Below are positions 42,055 through 50,540 of a DNA stretch of 64,000 bases, piece by piece. The notes below the pieces were generated by a model. It searched no databases. It had not been told where the DNA came from and saw nothing but the letters and a program-made list of their open reading frames with translations. Source of the stretch: Paenibacillus rhizosphaerae (lineage in GTDB: Bacteria > Bacillota > Bacilli > Paenibacillales > Paenibacillaceae). Each line of letters begins with the position of its first letter. The first letter of the stretch is position 1. A program made the position numbers and the translations under genes. The stretch is from NCBI RefSeq assembly GCF_014192015.1, contig NZ_JACHXJ010000003.1, positions 606,581 through 670,580 of the forward strand, written 5' to 3'.

Positions 42055-43521
42055 TTACGCTTTCATTTCAGCGCGTTTTTCGTCAAGTTGTTTGTTGATG
42101 CTGTCAACGTCCTTATCAGACAGTGGATAGAATTTCATCACAATCATAGAAACAACAGCAAGAGCAGCAGGTATCCAAATAGCAGTCACATTAATTCCTG
42201 ATACGGCAAGAGCTGTTTGTTGATCGGCATGTTCGTCAAATCCATAAGCGGCAAGGAACCACAGTGGAACGGCACCGCCAATCGTGAAGCCAATCTTGAA
42301 GAACAGCCCCATAATCGCGTTGATGATAGCCGCATTACGTTTCCCCGACTTCAATTCGCCATATGAAACCACTTCAGGAACAAGGGCCCACATGAAACCA
42401 GTCGCCGAAGTCAAACCCCACTGTTTGATGAAAGTCGAAACATAAGCCAACCAAAGTTGATCGTGCATACCTTCAAGACTCCAAACCCAAGTCAGGATTT
42501 CGCCGACCACAAACATACCGAGGAAGAAATAGAAGAAGCCTTTTTTACCGAATATTTTCTTGAGTTTTGGCCAAAACGCCGCAAAAGCGATACCAGGGAT
42601 GGAGGCAATCAGCCCCACAGCACCCATCCACTCGGAGTGATCAACGGTATACTGGTTAAAGTATCCGTTAACCGTATTCATGAAGAACATAAATGTAAAT
42701 GCCAACATGAAGAATACTCCCAAGATAACCAATGGCTTATTATTCTTAAATTCAACAAAGAAATCGGAGACTTTAACATGTGCCGACTGCTCTGCATTGG
42801 CGACAACGCGTTCTTTCGTCAGCTTGTAGCAAAGGAACAGCGCAATGGCCCCAATAACCATATAAACGGCATAAACGCCAAACCAAGCGTGATCTGCAGA
42901 AGGGTCAGTATAAGTTCCCATATGAAGTTTTAGCCCAAACAAGCCGGTGTCTTTGAGTTCACGGTCTTTAGGTGCAGCCATTTGAACAAACATTGGGAAC
43001 AAGGTATAGACAAGAAGATTGGCACCGTTTGCAAGCATCATACGCGTTGTTGTGATTTGGTCAACAGATTTAGGATCACGGGTCAATGAAGCGTTCAACG
43101 AACCGTAAGGAATATTGACGACGGAATAAACCAAGTCAAGCAAGAGATAAGTGATGAAGGCATAGGGCACAGAGTCGCGAATCCCAGGAATCGGCGCAAA
43201 CAGCAGCGCAGCCAAAATAACGAGCGGAATGCCTCCACGAAGTAACCAAGGACGATATTTGCCTGCTTTTGATGAGCGTTTATCAACAAAGGTTCCGACC
43301 ATTGGGTCCCAGATAACATTGATGATCCGGACTATGGCGAAGATAAAACCTGCTGTTGCTGTACCGATAGAATTGACAGTCGTCATGTAGAGGGCAAGGA
43401 AGCCTCCGACTGTACCAAAGACAAGGTTTTGAGCAAAGTCTCCAAAACCGTAGCCAAGACGTTCAGAAAGACTAAGCTTGTGATACTCATTTTCCTGAAC
43501 TTGTTTTGTGTTATCACTCAT
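42055..43521 (-). CDS. xynP: Xyloside/xylo-oligosaccharide:cation symporter (GPH family)
   Basis: A 488-residue transporter with about 12 membrane helices. It has GPH-family marks: the start GYGFGDFAQNLVF, the loop DKRSSKAGKYRPWLL, and EVVSYGELKSGKRNAAIINA near the end. It is related to XynP/XylP/MelB. The downstream xylosidase and the XylR operator upstream suggest xylosides as the substrate. Codon use is markedly AT-rich and the sequence reminds me of lactic acid bacterial homologues, consistent with acquisition. AAGGAG precedes the ATG at 43521. Confidence 0.9.
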   Translation of the reverse strand: MSDNTKQVQENEYHKLSLSERLGYGFGDFAQNLVFGTVGGFLALYMTTVNSIGTATAGFIFAIVRIINVIWDPMVGTFVDKRSSKAGKYRPWLLRGGIPLVILAALLFAPIPGIRDSVPYAFITYLLLDLVYSVVNIPYGSLNASLTRDPKSVDQITTTRMMLANGANLLVYTLFPMFVQMAAPKDRELKDTGLFGLKLHMGTYTDPSADHAWFGVYAVYMVIGAIALFLCYKLTKERVVANAEQSAHVKVSDFFVEFKNNKPLVILGVFFMLAFTFMFFMNTVNGYFNQYTVDHSEWMGAVGLIASIPGIAFAAFWPKLKKIFGKKGFFYFFLGMFVVGEILTWVWSLEGMHDQLWLAYVSTFIKQWGLTSATGFMWALVPEVVSYGELKSGKRNAAIINAIMGLFFKIGFTIGGAVPLWFLAAYGFDEHADQQTALAVSGINVTAIWIPAALAVVSMIVMKFYPLSDKDVDSINKQLDEKRAEMKA

Positions 43522-43775
43522 GATGAAAACTCCTTCTAAGATGTTAATTTTACCAACAAATTAGGTCTACTTGTCACTTCACTAAACTTCTAAACCCAAG
43601 TTAATCTTCTCACTTCGTAGGGGAAAAATTCGTTGAATACGAAAACTAAATAAAAGCCCTTACATTTTTACAAACTCGTATGAAGCTTTTAATTAAAAAT
43701 AAAAAATTAGCTCAATTGCTTATCATTCCGACTCATTATTTTTCCCCCTGATAAATTAAACCTTTGAAACTTATA
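43522..43775. other. AT-rich leader upstream of xynP
   Basis: About 250 bases between the XylR operator and the start codon. There is no gene, no clear catabolite-repression (cre) site and no recognised riboswitch. Confidence 0.5.
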
Positions 43776-43800
43776 TTAGTTCGTCCATCAAACGAACTAA
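43776..43800. promoter_or_regulatory. XylR operator
   Basis: Inverted repeat TTAGTTCGT - seven bases - ACGAACTAA, total 25 bp, with the layout of the known xyl operator (TTAGTTTGT..ACAAACTAA). It lies about 255 bases upstream of the symporter start, with AT-rich promoter-like sequence beyond it (TTGATA and TATACT candidates with poor spacing). Confidence 0.75.
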
Positions 43801-43881
43801 GTATAAATTAACACAATACTTATCAATTATCAACTTCATGATTTAGACATTTATAATATTCACTACTTTGGGCACGATTTA

Positions 43882-43992
43882 TTAATCATCTCGGAGCAGC
43901 TCCATCGGAAGAGAAACACTGCAAACGAAAAATGTTGATACCCTGAATCCATCCGTTCTAGCCAGTCGTAAATACGCGACCCAATAAAACAT
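43882..43992 (-). CDS. Possible 36-codon ORF in the xyl upstream region
   Basis: ATG at 43992 follows GGAGG by eight bases; 36 codons then a stop. The product is neither repetitive nor clearly membrane-bound. No recognised family. It could be a small gene or a leftover of a deleted gene; a terminator lies on its promoter-distal neighbour, not directly after it. Confidence 0.3.
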   Translation of the reverse strand: MFYWVAYLRLARTDGFRVSTFFVCSVSLPMELLRDD

Positions 43993-44039
43993 TGTTTTCG
44001 CCTCCAGTTTCACCCAACTGTATCCGTTCAGAAAACATA

Positions 44040-44076
44040 AAAAACCCGTAATTATTTATAATTACGGGGCTCAAAA
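44040..44076 (-). terminator. Terminator-like hairpin in the xyl upstream region
   Basis: CCCGTAATTA pairs with TAATTACGGG. On the minus strand it is followed by TTTTTTATG. It ends transcription coming from the fructokinase side. Confidence 0.75.
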
Positions 44077-44167
44077 CTTATAATTTCTGTTATTTTTTTT
44101 GTCAGGTGTAAAAAAACTCTAACGAAATGATTCAGGGATGAACCTAAACTTCATTCGGCATAAATGC

Positions 44168-44206
44168 GAAAAAGAGGGCTATTCAGCCCTCTTTCCTTTT
44201 TTTCAA
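44168..44206. terminator. Bidirectional terminator after the fructokinase gene
   Basis: AAAGAGGGCT-ATTC-AGCCCTCTTT flanked by T-runs on both strands. Confidence 0.85.
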
Positions 44207-44252
44207 TGCAAGCCATCACATGAAAGCCCGCTATTCGGTCTGAGCCTTGATC

Positions 44253-45134
44253 TTAACCCGCAGCCAGCGCTTTCTTGGCGAGCGCGAGCGCGCCGCACAA
44301 GCCGGCGTTGTCGCCAAGCTGAGGCGGAACGATGTAATTCTCGATATCGTCCATGATGGCTGGCACCTGAACGTAGCCGTTCAGCTGTTTGCGCAGCTCA
44401 GCATGAATCAGCGGGAACAGCTGCAGCTGCTTCATGACGCCGCCACCCATAACGATTTTTTGCGGAGACAGGATCAAAATGTAGTTCATCAGCGCCTGAG
44501 CGAGATAGTAAGCTTCCATCGCCCAAGCCGGATGGTCGGGGGTCAATTCCGCACCCGGAACGCCCCAGCGTTTGGACAAGGAAGGTCCGGCTGCCAGCCC
44601 CTCCAGGCAATCGCCATGATAAGGGCAGAAGCCTTCGAACTTGTCCTCCGGATGACGGCGGACCAGAATATGTCCCATTTCCGGATGGGACAGGCCATGG
44701 ATCAGCTCGCCGCCCACAACCGCGCCGGCGCCGATGCCCGTGCCAACGGTAATGTACAGGCAGCTTTCGAGCCCCTGGGCTGCCCCCCAAGTCGCTTCGC
44801 CCAAGGCGGCTCCGTTGACGTCGGTATCAAATTCGATCGGCAGATCGAAGTGCGAGCGCAAATGCCCGACCATATCAAAATTGCTCCAGTAGGGCTTCGG
44901 CGTCGTCGTAATCCGTCCGTATGTAGGACTTCCCTTCACCGGATCAATCGGCCCGAATGAACCTGCTCCGATCGCCGCGATGTCTTTGCCCTTAAATAAA
45001 TCGACCACCTGGGCCATCGTTTCCTCCGGCGTCGTTGTCGGAAAGCTGATCCGTTCCAAAACGGTACCGTCCTCTTGACCGATTCCGCATACGAATTTTG
45101 TTCCCCCTGCTTCAATAGCTCCTAATAGACTCAT
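44253..45134 (-). CDS. ROK-family fructokinase
   Basis: A 293-residue sugar kinase with LGAIEAGGTKFVCGIG (phosphate loop), VGTGIGAGAVVGGEL, the EMGH motif and a zinc-binding stretch HPEDKFEGFCPYHGDCLEGLAAG (quoted in part; H, C and C residues). This pattern matches ScrK/GmuE-type fructokinases rather than glucokinase. It should phosphorylate fructose, perhaps mannose. GGAGGGA nine bases upstream fixes the ATG at 45134. It is transcribed alone. Confidence 0.88.
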   Translation of the reverse strand: MSLLGAIEAGGTKFVCGIGQEDGTVLERISFPTTTPEETMAQVVDLFKGKDIAAIGAGSFGPIDPVKGSPTYGRITTTPKPYWSNFDMVGHLRSHFDLPIEFDTDVNGAALGEATWGAAQGLESCLYITVGTGIGAGAVVGGELIHGLSHPEMGHILVRRHPEDKFEGFCPYHGDCLEGLAAGPSLSKRWGVPGAELTPDHPAWAMEAYYLAQALMNYILILSPQKIVMGGGVMKQLQLFPLIHAELRKQLNGYVQVPAIMDDIENYIVPPQLGDNAGLCGALALAKKALAAG

Positions 45135-45264
45135 CGTAGTCGTTCCCTCCTGCAGCGGGCCTCCCCAGCCCTGTATAAATGCCATATACCTTTATCTTGT
45201 CTATCTAACAATCACGGGCATTATAGCCCAGTTAATCCGTGAAAGTCAATCCGGGTAGAGCACA

Positions 45265-45298
45265 AAAGAGCCGGCGCTACAAAAACGCCAGCCCTCTG
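45265..45298 (-). terminator. Terminator after the exonuclease gene
   Basis: In minus-strand sense GGCTGGCG pairs with (G)CGCCGGCT around a T-rich loop and is followed by CTTTTG. Confidence 0.7.
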
Positions 45299-45304
45299 CA
45301 CCCG

Positions 45305-46195
45305 CTAGCCGATGGCCAGTCCCATAAGAGAACACAGGCTCTTCATTTCCAGTTCTTCAAACTTGCTGATCACCTGATGGTGATCGAGAGACAGCTGGCA
45401 CACGTCCAGCGAGCAGGCGACTGGCACGCAGCAGTGAATCTCAGCCAGCTTGCGCGACAGGTGCAGCATGTCGAGGTCGGCCTCGATCTTGGCGCGTACA
45501 CTCTTGGACAGCTGGTCCAGATGATCCAGAATGCCTTCAACGGACTCGTATTCCTGCACGAGCTTGATCGCCGTTTTCTCGCCGATGCCCTTCACGCCGG
45601 GGTAGTTGTCGCTCGTATCGCCCATGAGCGCCTTCACGTCGATAATCTGCCGCGGGCGCAGCTGCTTCTCTTCATACAGGGATTCCGGTGTATACACTTT
45701 GTAGTTGCCGTGCCCTTTTTTCATAATAATGACCGTCGTCTGATCGCTGACGAGCTGCAGCAAATCGTTATCGCCGGACAGGACCATCACGTCCATCTCC
45801 CGTCCGAACTGATCGGCCAGCGTACCGATGCAGTCGTCCGCTTCATACCCTTCCGCGCTGATATTCGGAACGCCGAGGCTGTCCATCACGTCGCGGATCA
45901 TCGAAAACTGCGGAATCAGATCATCCGGGGCGTCCGGGCGATTGCCTTTGTAAGCGGCAAACTGCTGTCCGCGGAACGTGCCGCCGCCGAGATCCCAGCA
46001 GCAGACCACATGGGTCGGATTAAACGTTTGCACGGCATCCCAAAAATAACGAATAAAGCCGTAGATCGCGTTCGTCGGAACTCCCGCCTTCGTGCGGCGA
46101 ATGTAGCCGCTGGACGCGGTCGCGAAATAAGCTCTGAATAATAAGGCCATGCCATCCACCAGCATCACGGATTGGCGTTGTTCATTTGCTGTCAC
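45305..46195 (-). CDS. 5'-3' exonuclease (PolA N-terminal type, YpcP-like)
   Basis: A free-standing 296-residue FEN-type nuclease similar to the N-terminal domain of DNA polymerase I. It keeps the acidic metal-binding motifs VDGMALLFRAYFA, YEADDCIGTLA, VLSGDNDLLQL and MGDTSDNYPGVKGIGEKTA. It removes RNA primers or 5' flaps. The start is GTG at 46195, nine bases after AGGGGAG; in-frame codons to 46282 upstream are not conserved. It matches B. subtilis YpcP (ExoR), which backs up PolA. Confidence 0.93.
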   Translation of the reverse strand: MTANEQRQSVMLVDGMALLFRAYFATASSGYIRRTKAGVPTNAIYGFIRYFWDAVQTFNPTHVVCCWDLGGGTFRGQQFAAYKGNRPDAPDDLIPQFSMIRDVMDSLGVPNISAEGYEADDCIGTLADQFGREMDVMVLSGDNDLLQLVSDQTTVIIMKKGHGNYKVYTPESLYEEKQLRPRQIIDVKALMGDTSDNYPGVKGIGEKTAIKLVQEYESVEGILDHLDQLSKSVRAKIEADLDMLHLSRKLAEIHCCVPVACSLDVCQLSLDHHQVISKFEELEMKSLCSLMGLAIG

Positions 46196-46479
46196 TTCTT
46201 GTTTCTCCCCTTGTCTGCCTGTTTCCCCTGGATTCCAAGGTTCGGCACTGCTTCCTCTAGTATAGCATATCCGCCGGGGCATTAGGCCCTTCCTGATATG
46301 ACCATTCCCGGCTCGTTCCTGCCTTTTTGTCCCGCCCGTTCAAGTCATAAACCAGACAGCCTGTAACATAAAATTTGTGAAGAAGATCTCCCTTCATCCT
46401 GAATCACCCGGCAGGAGTTTTTCTCCAAATATCGAATCTTGAAAAGGATAAACCCACCTAATAAGCAGGAGGAATGAAT

Positions 46480-47541
46480 ATGGGAAAAACGATCAAGGTC
46501 GCTGTCATCGGCTGCGGGACCATTGCCAGAGCGGCGCATATCCCCAACTATTTGAAACATCCGGACGCCGAAATCAAATATTTTTGCGACTCGGACAAGA
46601 AGAAGGCGGAGCAGGCGGTCAAGGATTATGAATGCGGCACCGCCGTGGAAAATTACCAGGACATCCTGGACGATCCCGAGATCGATGCCGTCTCCGTATG
46701 TACCCCCAACGATGCTCATGCCGCCATCTCCATCGATTTTTTACGGGCGGGCAAGCATGTCTTGTGCGAAAAGCCTGCGGCCCGCACCTACGCGGAAGCG
46801 CTGGAGATGCAGAAAGTGCAGCACGAAACGGGCAAAGTACTGAATATCGGTGTCGTGAACCGGTTCAACAAAAGCGTGAACATGATCAAGAACCTGATCG
46901 AGAGCGGCGAGCTTGGCGAACTGTACCATATCTATGCAAGCTTCCGCGCTCACCGCTCCATTCCGGGACTTGGAGGCGCGTTTACCACCAAATCGATTGC
47001 CGGCGGGGGCGTCCTTATCGATTGGGGTGTCCATTATCTGGACATCGTCATGTACTGCGCCGGCGATCCGCGCCCGCTGACGGTATCGGGTCAGGCCTAC
47101 TCCAAGCTGGGACGGGACCTGCCGAATTATGCCTATCTGAACATGTGGGCGGGGCCCCCGAATTACGCCGGTACGTATGATGTCGACGACTTCGTTACGG
47201 CCATGATCCGCACCGAAGGGCCGGGCATTACGATCAACGGCGCCTGGGCGCAGAACATCGGCACGCCCGAAACCTACATCGATTTTCTGGGCGACAAAGC
47301 AGGGATCCGGCTTCAATACGGAGGCGACTTTACCATCTACGGGGCCAAGGACGGTGCTTTGCTGGAAACGAAGCCCAAGTATTCATCGAGCGACCATTTC
47401 GAAAACGAAATCAACGGCTTTCTCGAATGCATCCAGACCGGCGTGAAGCTGCCGTCCCATATCGATACCGTCATCGTCACCTCGAAGATGATTCAGGCGA
47501 TCTATGACTCTTCCGAGCAGCGCAGGGAGATCGAGCTGTAA
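46480..47541 (+). CDS. Gfo/Idh/MocA-family oxidoreductase
   Basis: A 353-residue NAD(P)-dependent sugar or inositol dehydrogenase. A Rossmann domain carries VAVIGCGTIARAAHIP (GxGxxA) and VLCEKPAAR, with the EKP lysine and GVVNRFN. The C-terminal catalytic domain contains DWGVHYLDIV with the conserved His. The substrate is unknown. The ATG at 46480 has AGGAGG seven bases upstream. It is followed after 24 bases by a second, reduced member of the same family, so they form one operon. Confidence 0.9.
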   Translation: MGKTIKVAVIGCGTIARAAHIPNYLKHPDAEIKYFCDSDKKKAEQAVKDYECGTAVENYQDILDDPEIDAVSVCTPNDAHAAISIDFLRAGKHVLCEKPAARTYAEALEMQKVQHETGKVLNIGVVNRFNKSVNMIKNLIESGELGELYHIYASFRAHRSIPGLGGAFTTKSIAGGGVLIDWGVHYLDIVMYCAGDPRPLTVSGQAYSKLGRDLPNYAYLNMWAGPPNYAGTYDVDDFVTAMIRTEGPGITINGAWAQNIGTPETYIDFLGDKAGIRLQYGGDFTIYGAKDGALLETKPKYSSSDHFENEINGFLECIQTGVKLPSHIDTVIVTSKMIQAIYDSSEQRREIEL

Positions 47542-47565
47542 TAAACGACTGAGGGGGATTGCTGC

Positions 47566-48408
47566 TTGAAAACGATCGGTTTTATCGATTATTACCTCGA
47601 TGAATGGCATGCCGAGCATTATCCGAAGTGGATCGAACAGGCATCGGGCGGCACCATGAAGGTGGCCTATGCCTATGGAATGGCCGATTCGCCTGCCGGG
47701 CGCACCAACGTACAGTGGAGTGAAGACAAAGGAATCGAGCTGCTCTCTTCGATTGCCGAGGTCGTGGATCGAAGCGATTACATCATCGTCCTCTCACCTG
47801 ACCATCCGCAGTACCACGAGCCGCTCGCTCAACTTCCGCTGCAATCCGGCAAGCCTACCTATATTGACAAAACCTTTGCCCCGGACCGGCAGACCGCTCT
47901 GCGCCTGTTCGACCTAGCTGTGCAGCACGGGACACCGCTGTTCTCCAGCTCGGCGCTTCGGTTCGCCGGGGAGTACGCCGGGGCTGAGCGCGCCGGCATC
48001 GAGAACATCATCAGCTTCGGTCCGGGGCGGTACGACAATTATTCGATCCACCAGATCGAGCCAATCGTCTCGCTGCTGGGCCCCGGCGTCCGCCGGATGA
48101 TGTATACCGGAACGCCTCACGCCCCGTCGTGGCTGATCGGATTCAGCGGGGGCCGCCAGGCCGAGATCCATCATCTCGGCGGGGGATGTCCCTTTTCGCT
48201 GACGGTCAGCTATGATTCCGGCGAGACGAACGTGCTGAAAGCGGACTCCGATTATTTCGGGCTGTTCGCTGGGGCGCTCGTCCGCTTCTTCGAAACCGGC
48301 GTTCCGCCTGTCGATCCGGCCGAAACGGTAGCGATTATCACGATCATCGAACAGGGCTTCAAGGCGAAGGAAACGCCTTATCAATGGGTAGAGCTTCCTT
48401 CGGAATAG
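47566..48408 (+). CDS. Reduced Gfo/Idh-like protein
   Basis: The 280-residue product starts with TTG after GAGGGGG. The Rossmann-like half lacks a glycine-rich GxGxxG loop (it reads GFIDYYLDEWHAEHYP) and has IDKTFAPD in place of EKPLA. The second half (about 120-280) is shorter than usual and contains RYDNYSIHQIEPIVSLLG, where the His matches the catalytic region. It resembles an Idh family member that may not bind NAD normally. It is an operon partner of the full-length oxidoreductase and may act as a subunit or isomerase-like enzyme. Confidence 0.75.
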   Translation: MKTIGFIDYYLDEWHAEHYPKWIEQASGGTMKVAYAYGMADSPAGRTNVQWSEDKGIELLSSIAEVVDRSDYIIVLSPDHPQYHEPLAQLPLQSGKPTYIDKTFAPDRQTALRLFDLAVQHGTPLFSSSALRFAGEYAGAERAGIENIISFGPGRYDNYSIHQIEPIVSLLGPGVRRMMYTGTPHAPSWLIGFSGGRQAEIHHLGGGCPFSLTVSYDSGETNVLKADSDYFGLFAGALVRFFETGVPPVDPAETVAIITIIEQGFKAKETPYQWVELPSE

Positions 48409-48427
48409 ATCCTCGAACGCAAAACAA

Positions 48428-48492
48428 AACGGTGGCATGGCCGCAGGGAACTGCTAGAAACCTCTCCCTGTTGGTCTTGCCACCGTTTTTTT
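48428..48492. terminator. Bidirectional terminator
   Basis: AAACGGTGGCA near 48428 pairs with TGCCACCGTTT near 48478, with long T-runs at both outer ends. It serves the Idh-like operon and the ArsC/Spx-like gene. Confidence 0.8.
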
Positions 48493-48505
48493 ACGGAATC
48501 CCAGG

Positions 48506-48865
48506 CTACGCCCAGTTCTCCTCAAACAGTTCTTCTTTATAGCCGACCGTCACCTTGCTGCCGTCGGTTACGATCGGACGTTTGATCAACCGCCCGTTAC
48601 TGGACAGCAGCTTGATCTGCTCTTCCCGGCTCATGGCCGGCAGCTTGTCCTTTAAGCCCAGCTCCTTGTATGCCTCTCCGCTGGTGTTAAAAAACTTCTT
48701 CAAATCCAGCCCGCTCTTCTCGACCAAGCGGGACAGCTCGTCCGGAGCCGGCGGTTCCTCCCATAAATGCTGAAGCTCCAGCTCGTGGCCGTGCGCTTCC
48801 AGCCATTTAACCGCACTGCGGCAAGTACCGCATTTGGGATAATGGTACACTTTCAATTTGCTCAT
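48506..48865 (-). CDS. ArsC/Spx-family protein (YusI-like)
   Basis: A 119-residue thioredoxin-fold protein. It has an N-terminal CGTC (residues 12-15) in the position of the Spx/ArsC active cysteine, and the family segment GRLIKRPIVTDGSKVTVGY. The sequence fits the YusI/YffB arsenate-reductase-like branch more than Spx proper. It probably acts as a thiol oxidoreductase; true arsenate reduction is not shown. It lies beside the RluA gene in the same direction, 15 bases downstream of it. Confidence 0.85.
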   Translation of the reverse strand: MSKLKVYHYPKCGTCRSAVKWLEAHGHELELQHLWEEPPAPDELSRLVEKSGLDLKKFFNTSGEAYKELGLKDKLPAMSREEQIKLLSSNGRLIKRPIVTDGSKVTVGYKEELFEENWA

Positions 48866-48880
48866 CGTTACTCACTCTTT

Positions 48881-49897
48881 TCATTGATCAAGGTCATGTT
48901 GCTTCGCCTCGGTAATCAGGCGGGTCATGTCGGGCGGCAGCGGCGCTTGAAAGGTCATCCGCTCCCGGGTGACGGGATGCTGGAAGGACAGCTCCCAGGC
49001 GTGGAGCGCCTGCCGCGAAATGCTGTGATCCAGCAGCACCGCCGTCTGCTCGGATGGGGTGAATCCCTCCTGCAGTACAGACTCCGCCGTCCACTCTTCT
49101 TCAGGCGGCAGCTTTCGGTAAACCGGATGCCGATACAGCTTATCGCCGATCAGCGGGCAGCCGATACTGGTCATATGGACACGGATCTGGTGGGTTCGGC
49201 CCGTTTCCAGCTTCAGCTGGACGAGCGAAGAAGACGAACCGTACGCTTCAACAACCTTATACCGCGTCAGCGACGGATACCCGTCCGGCGTGACGATACG
49301 CCGATGCGGCTCCTCCGGGTCGCGGTCGATCGGTCCGTCCATCTCCCCTTCTTCCGGAGACGGAACGCCATGAACGAGGGCCAGGTACCTTTTGTCCACC
49401 TCATTTGCAATCATTTGTTCCGAAATATGCTGGTGGACATATGGATTTTTGGCGATGGCGATGACGCCCGAAGTTTCCTGGTCCAGCCGGTGGACGGCTC
49501 GAAAGCGGAACGCCTCGCCCTTGTCCCGCCAATAGTGAACCACACCGTTCGCCAGGGTTCCCGTATAGTGCCCGTGCGTCGGATGCACGATGATGCCGGC
49601 TTCCTTGTTCACGATCAGCAGGTGCTCATCCTCGTACAAAATGCGAAAAGGAATGGGCTCCGGCAGAATATCATCCGAAATTTCCTTCTCCATCCGGATT
49701 TCCACCACATCCCCATCCCTGACCCTAACGCTGATGTACACTCTTTGGCCATTCACGGTAATCCCCTGTTCCGTCAGCTTCAGGCGGGACTGCAGCTTGC
49801 GGGATACGTGGAGTCTCTTCTGCAGAATCGTCTTCAGCAGCCACCCGTCTTCCGAAGGCGGGACGGTATATGAAATCGGGGGATAGTATTCGCTCAT
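48881..49897 (-). CDS. RluA-family pseudouridine synthase
   Basis: A 338-residue enzyme with an N-terminal S4-like RNA-binding part (about 15-75) and the catalytic domain. The active site aspartate is in AVHRLDQETSGVI, with LLIVNKEAGIIVHPT and GRTHQIRVHMTSIGCPLIGDKLY. It isomerises uridine in rRNA or tRNA; the target cannot be read from sequence. Its ATG overlaps the stop of the cobalamin adenosyltransferase gene (ATGA). Confidence 0.92.
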   Translation of the reverse strand: MSEYYPPISYTVPPSEDGWLLKTILQKRLHVSRKLQSRLKLTEQGITVNGQRVYISVRVRDGDVVEIRMEKEISDDILPEPIPFRILYEDEHLLIVNKEAGIIVHPTHGHYTGTLANGVVHYWRDKGEAFRFRAVHRLDQETSGVIAIAKNPYVHQHISEQMIANEVDKRYLALVHGVPSPEEGEMDGPIDRDPEEPHRRIVTPDGYPSLTRYKVVEAYGSSSSLVQLKLETGRTHQIRVHMTSIGCPLIGDKLYRHPVYRKLPPEEEWTAESVLQEGFTPSEQTAVLLDHSISRQALHAWELSFQHPVTRERMTFQAPLPPDMTRLITEAKQHDLDQ

Positions 49898-50463
49898 TTT
49901 TTCCGTCCGAATACCTTTTTGCTGCGCACATATTCGATATCCGCCACGCCGCTGCGGGCGTTGGCCGTCCGGGCCACGACGAAGAAATAGTCCGACAGCC
50001 GGTTCAAATACCTGCGCACGTCGGGATTAATCTCTTTCTCACGCCCCAGCGTGACGACTCTACGCTCTGCGCGGCGGCAGACCGTGCGGCATACATGCAG
50101 CGTGGATGCCAGCAGGGTGCCCCCAGGCAATATAAAGCGCTCGAGTTCCGGCGTTTCCTTCATATAAGCATCCATCCACTGCTCAAGCCGCGTCACTTTA
50201 TCGGGGCCGACCTTATATTTGCTCTCACTCAGCTTCACAAATGCCAGGTCGGAGCCGCAGTCAAACAGCTCATGCTGAATCTCGATCATATTTTCTTTCA
50301 GGTCTTGCAAAGACTCCGCTTCCATCAGGCTAATCGCCTGGCCCACAAAGCAGTTCAGCTCGTCAATCGTGCCGTAGGCCTCGACCTGCAGGTCATCCTT
50401 CAGAACGCGCCCGCCAATGACGGACGTTTCGCCTTCATCGCCTGTGCGTGTGTAGATTCTCAC
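49894..50463 (-). CDS. ATP:cob(I)alamin adenosyltransferase, PduO type
   Basis: The 189-residue four-helix-bundle enzyme adds the adenosyl group to reduced corrinoids. It has the ATP-binding RIYTRTGDEGETSV at the start and VCRRAERRVV, NRLSDYFFVVAR toward the end. The start is GTG at 50463, nine bases after GGGGAG. Its last bases overlap the RluA gene. The rest of a cobalamin pathway is not in the window, so it may serve salvage of cobalamin for adenosylcobalamin-dependent enzymes. Confidence 0.93.
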   Translation of the reverse strand: MRIYTRTGDEGETSVIGGRVLKDDLQVEAYGTIDELNCFVGQAISLMEAESLQDLKENMIEIQHELFDCGSDLAFVKLSESKYKVGPDKVTRLEQWMDAYMKETPELERFILPGGTLLASTLHVCRTVCRRAERRVVTLGREKEINPDVRRYLNRLSDYFFVVARTANARSGVADIEYVRSKKVFGRKK

Positions 50464-50540
50464 GGGCTTCTTCTCCCCTTTATCGCGTATTAACCTGCAT
50501 CAAAGGAATCGCGAAAGCCGCGTCCCCTGTGCTGGATTTT

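Noticed and set aside
43522..43860. A catabolite-repression (cre) site near the xyl promoter
   Set aside because: No sequence close to the WTGNAANCGNWNNCA consensus was found on either strand.
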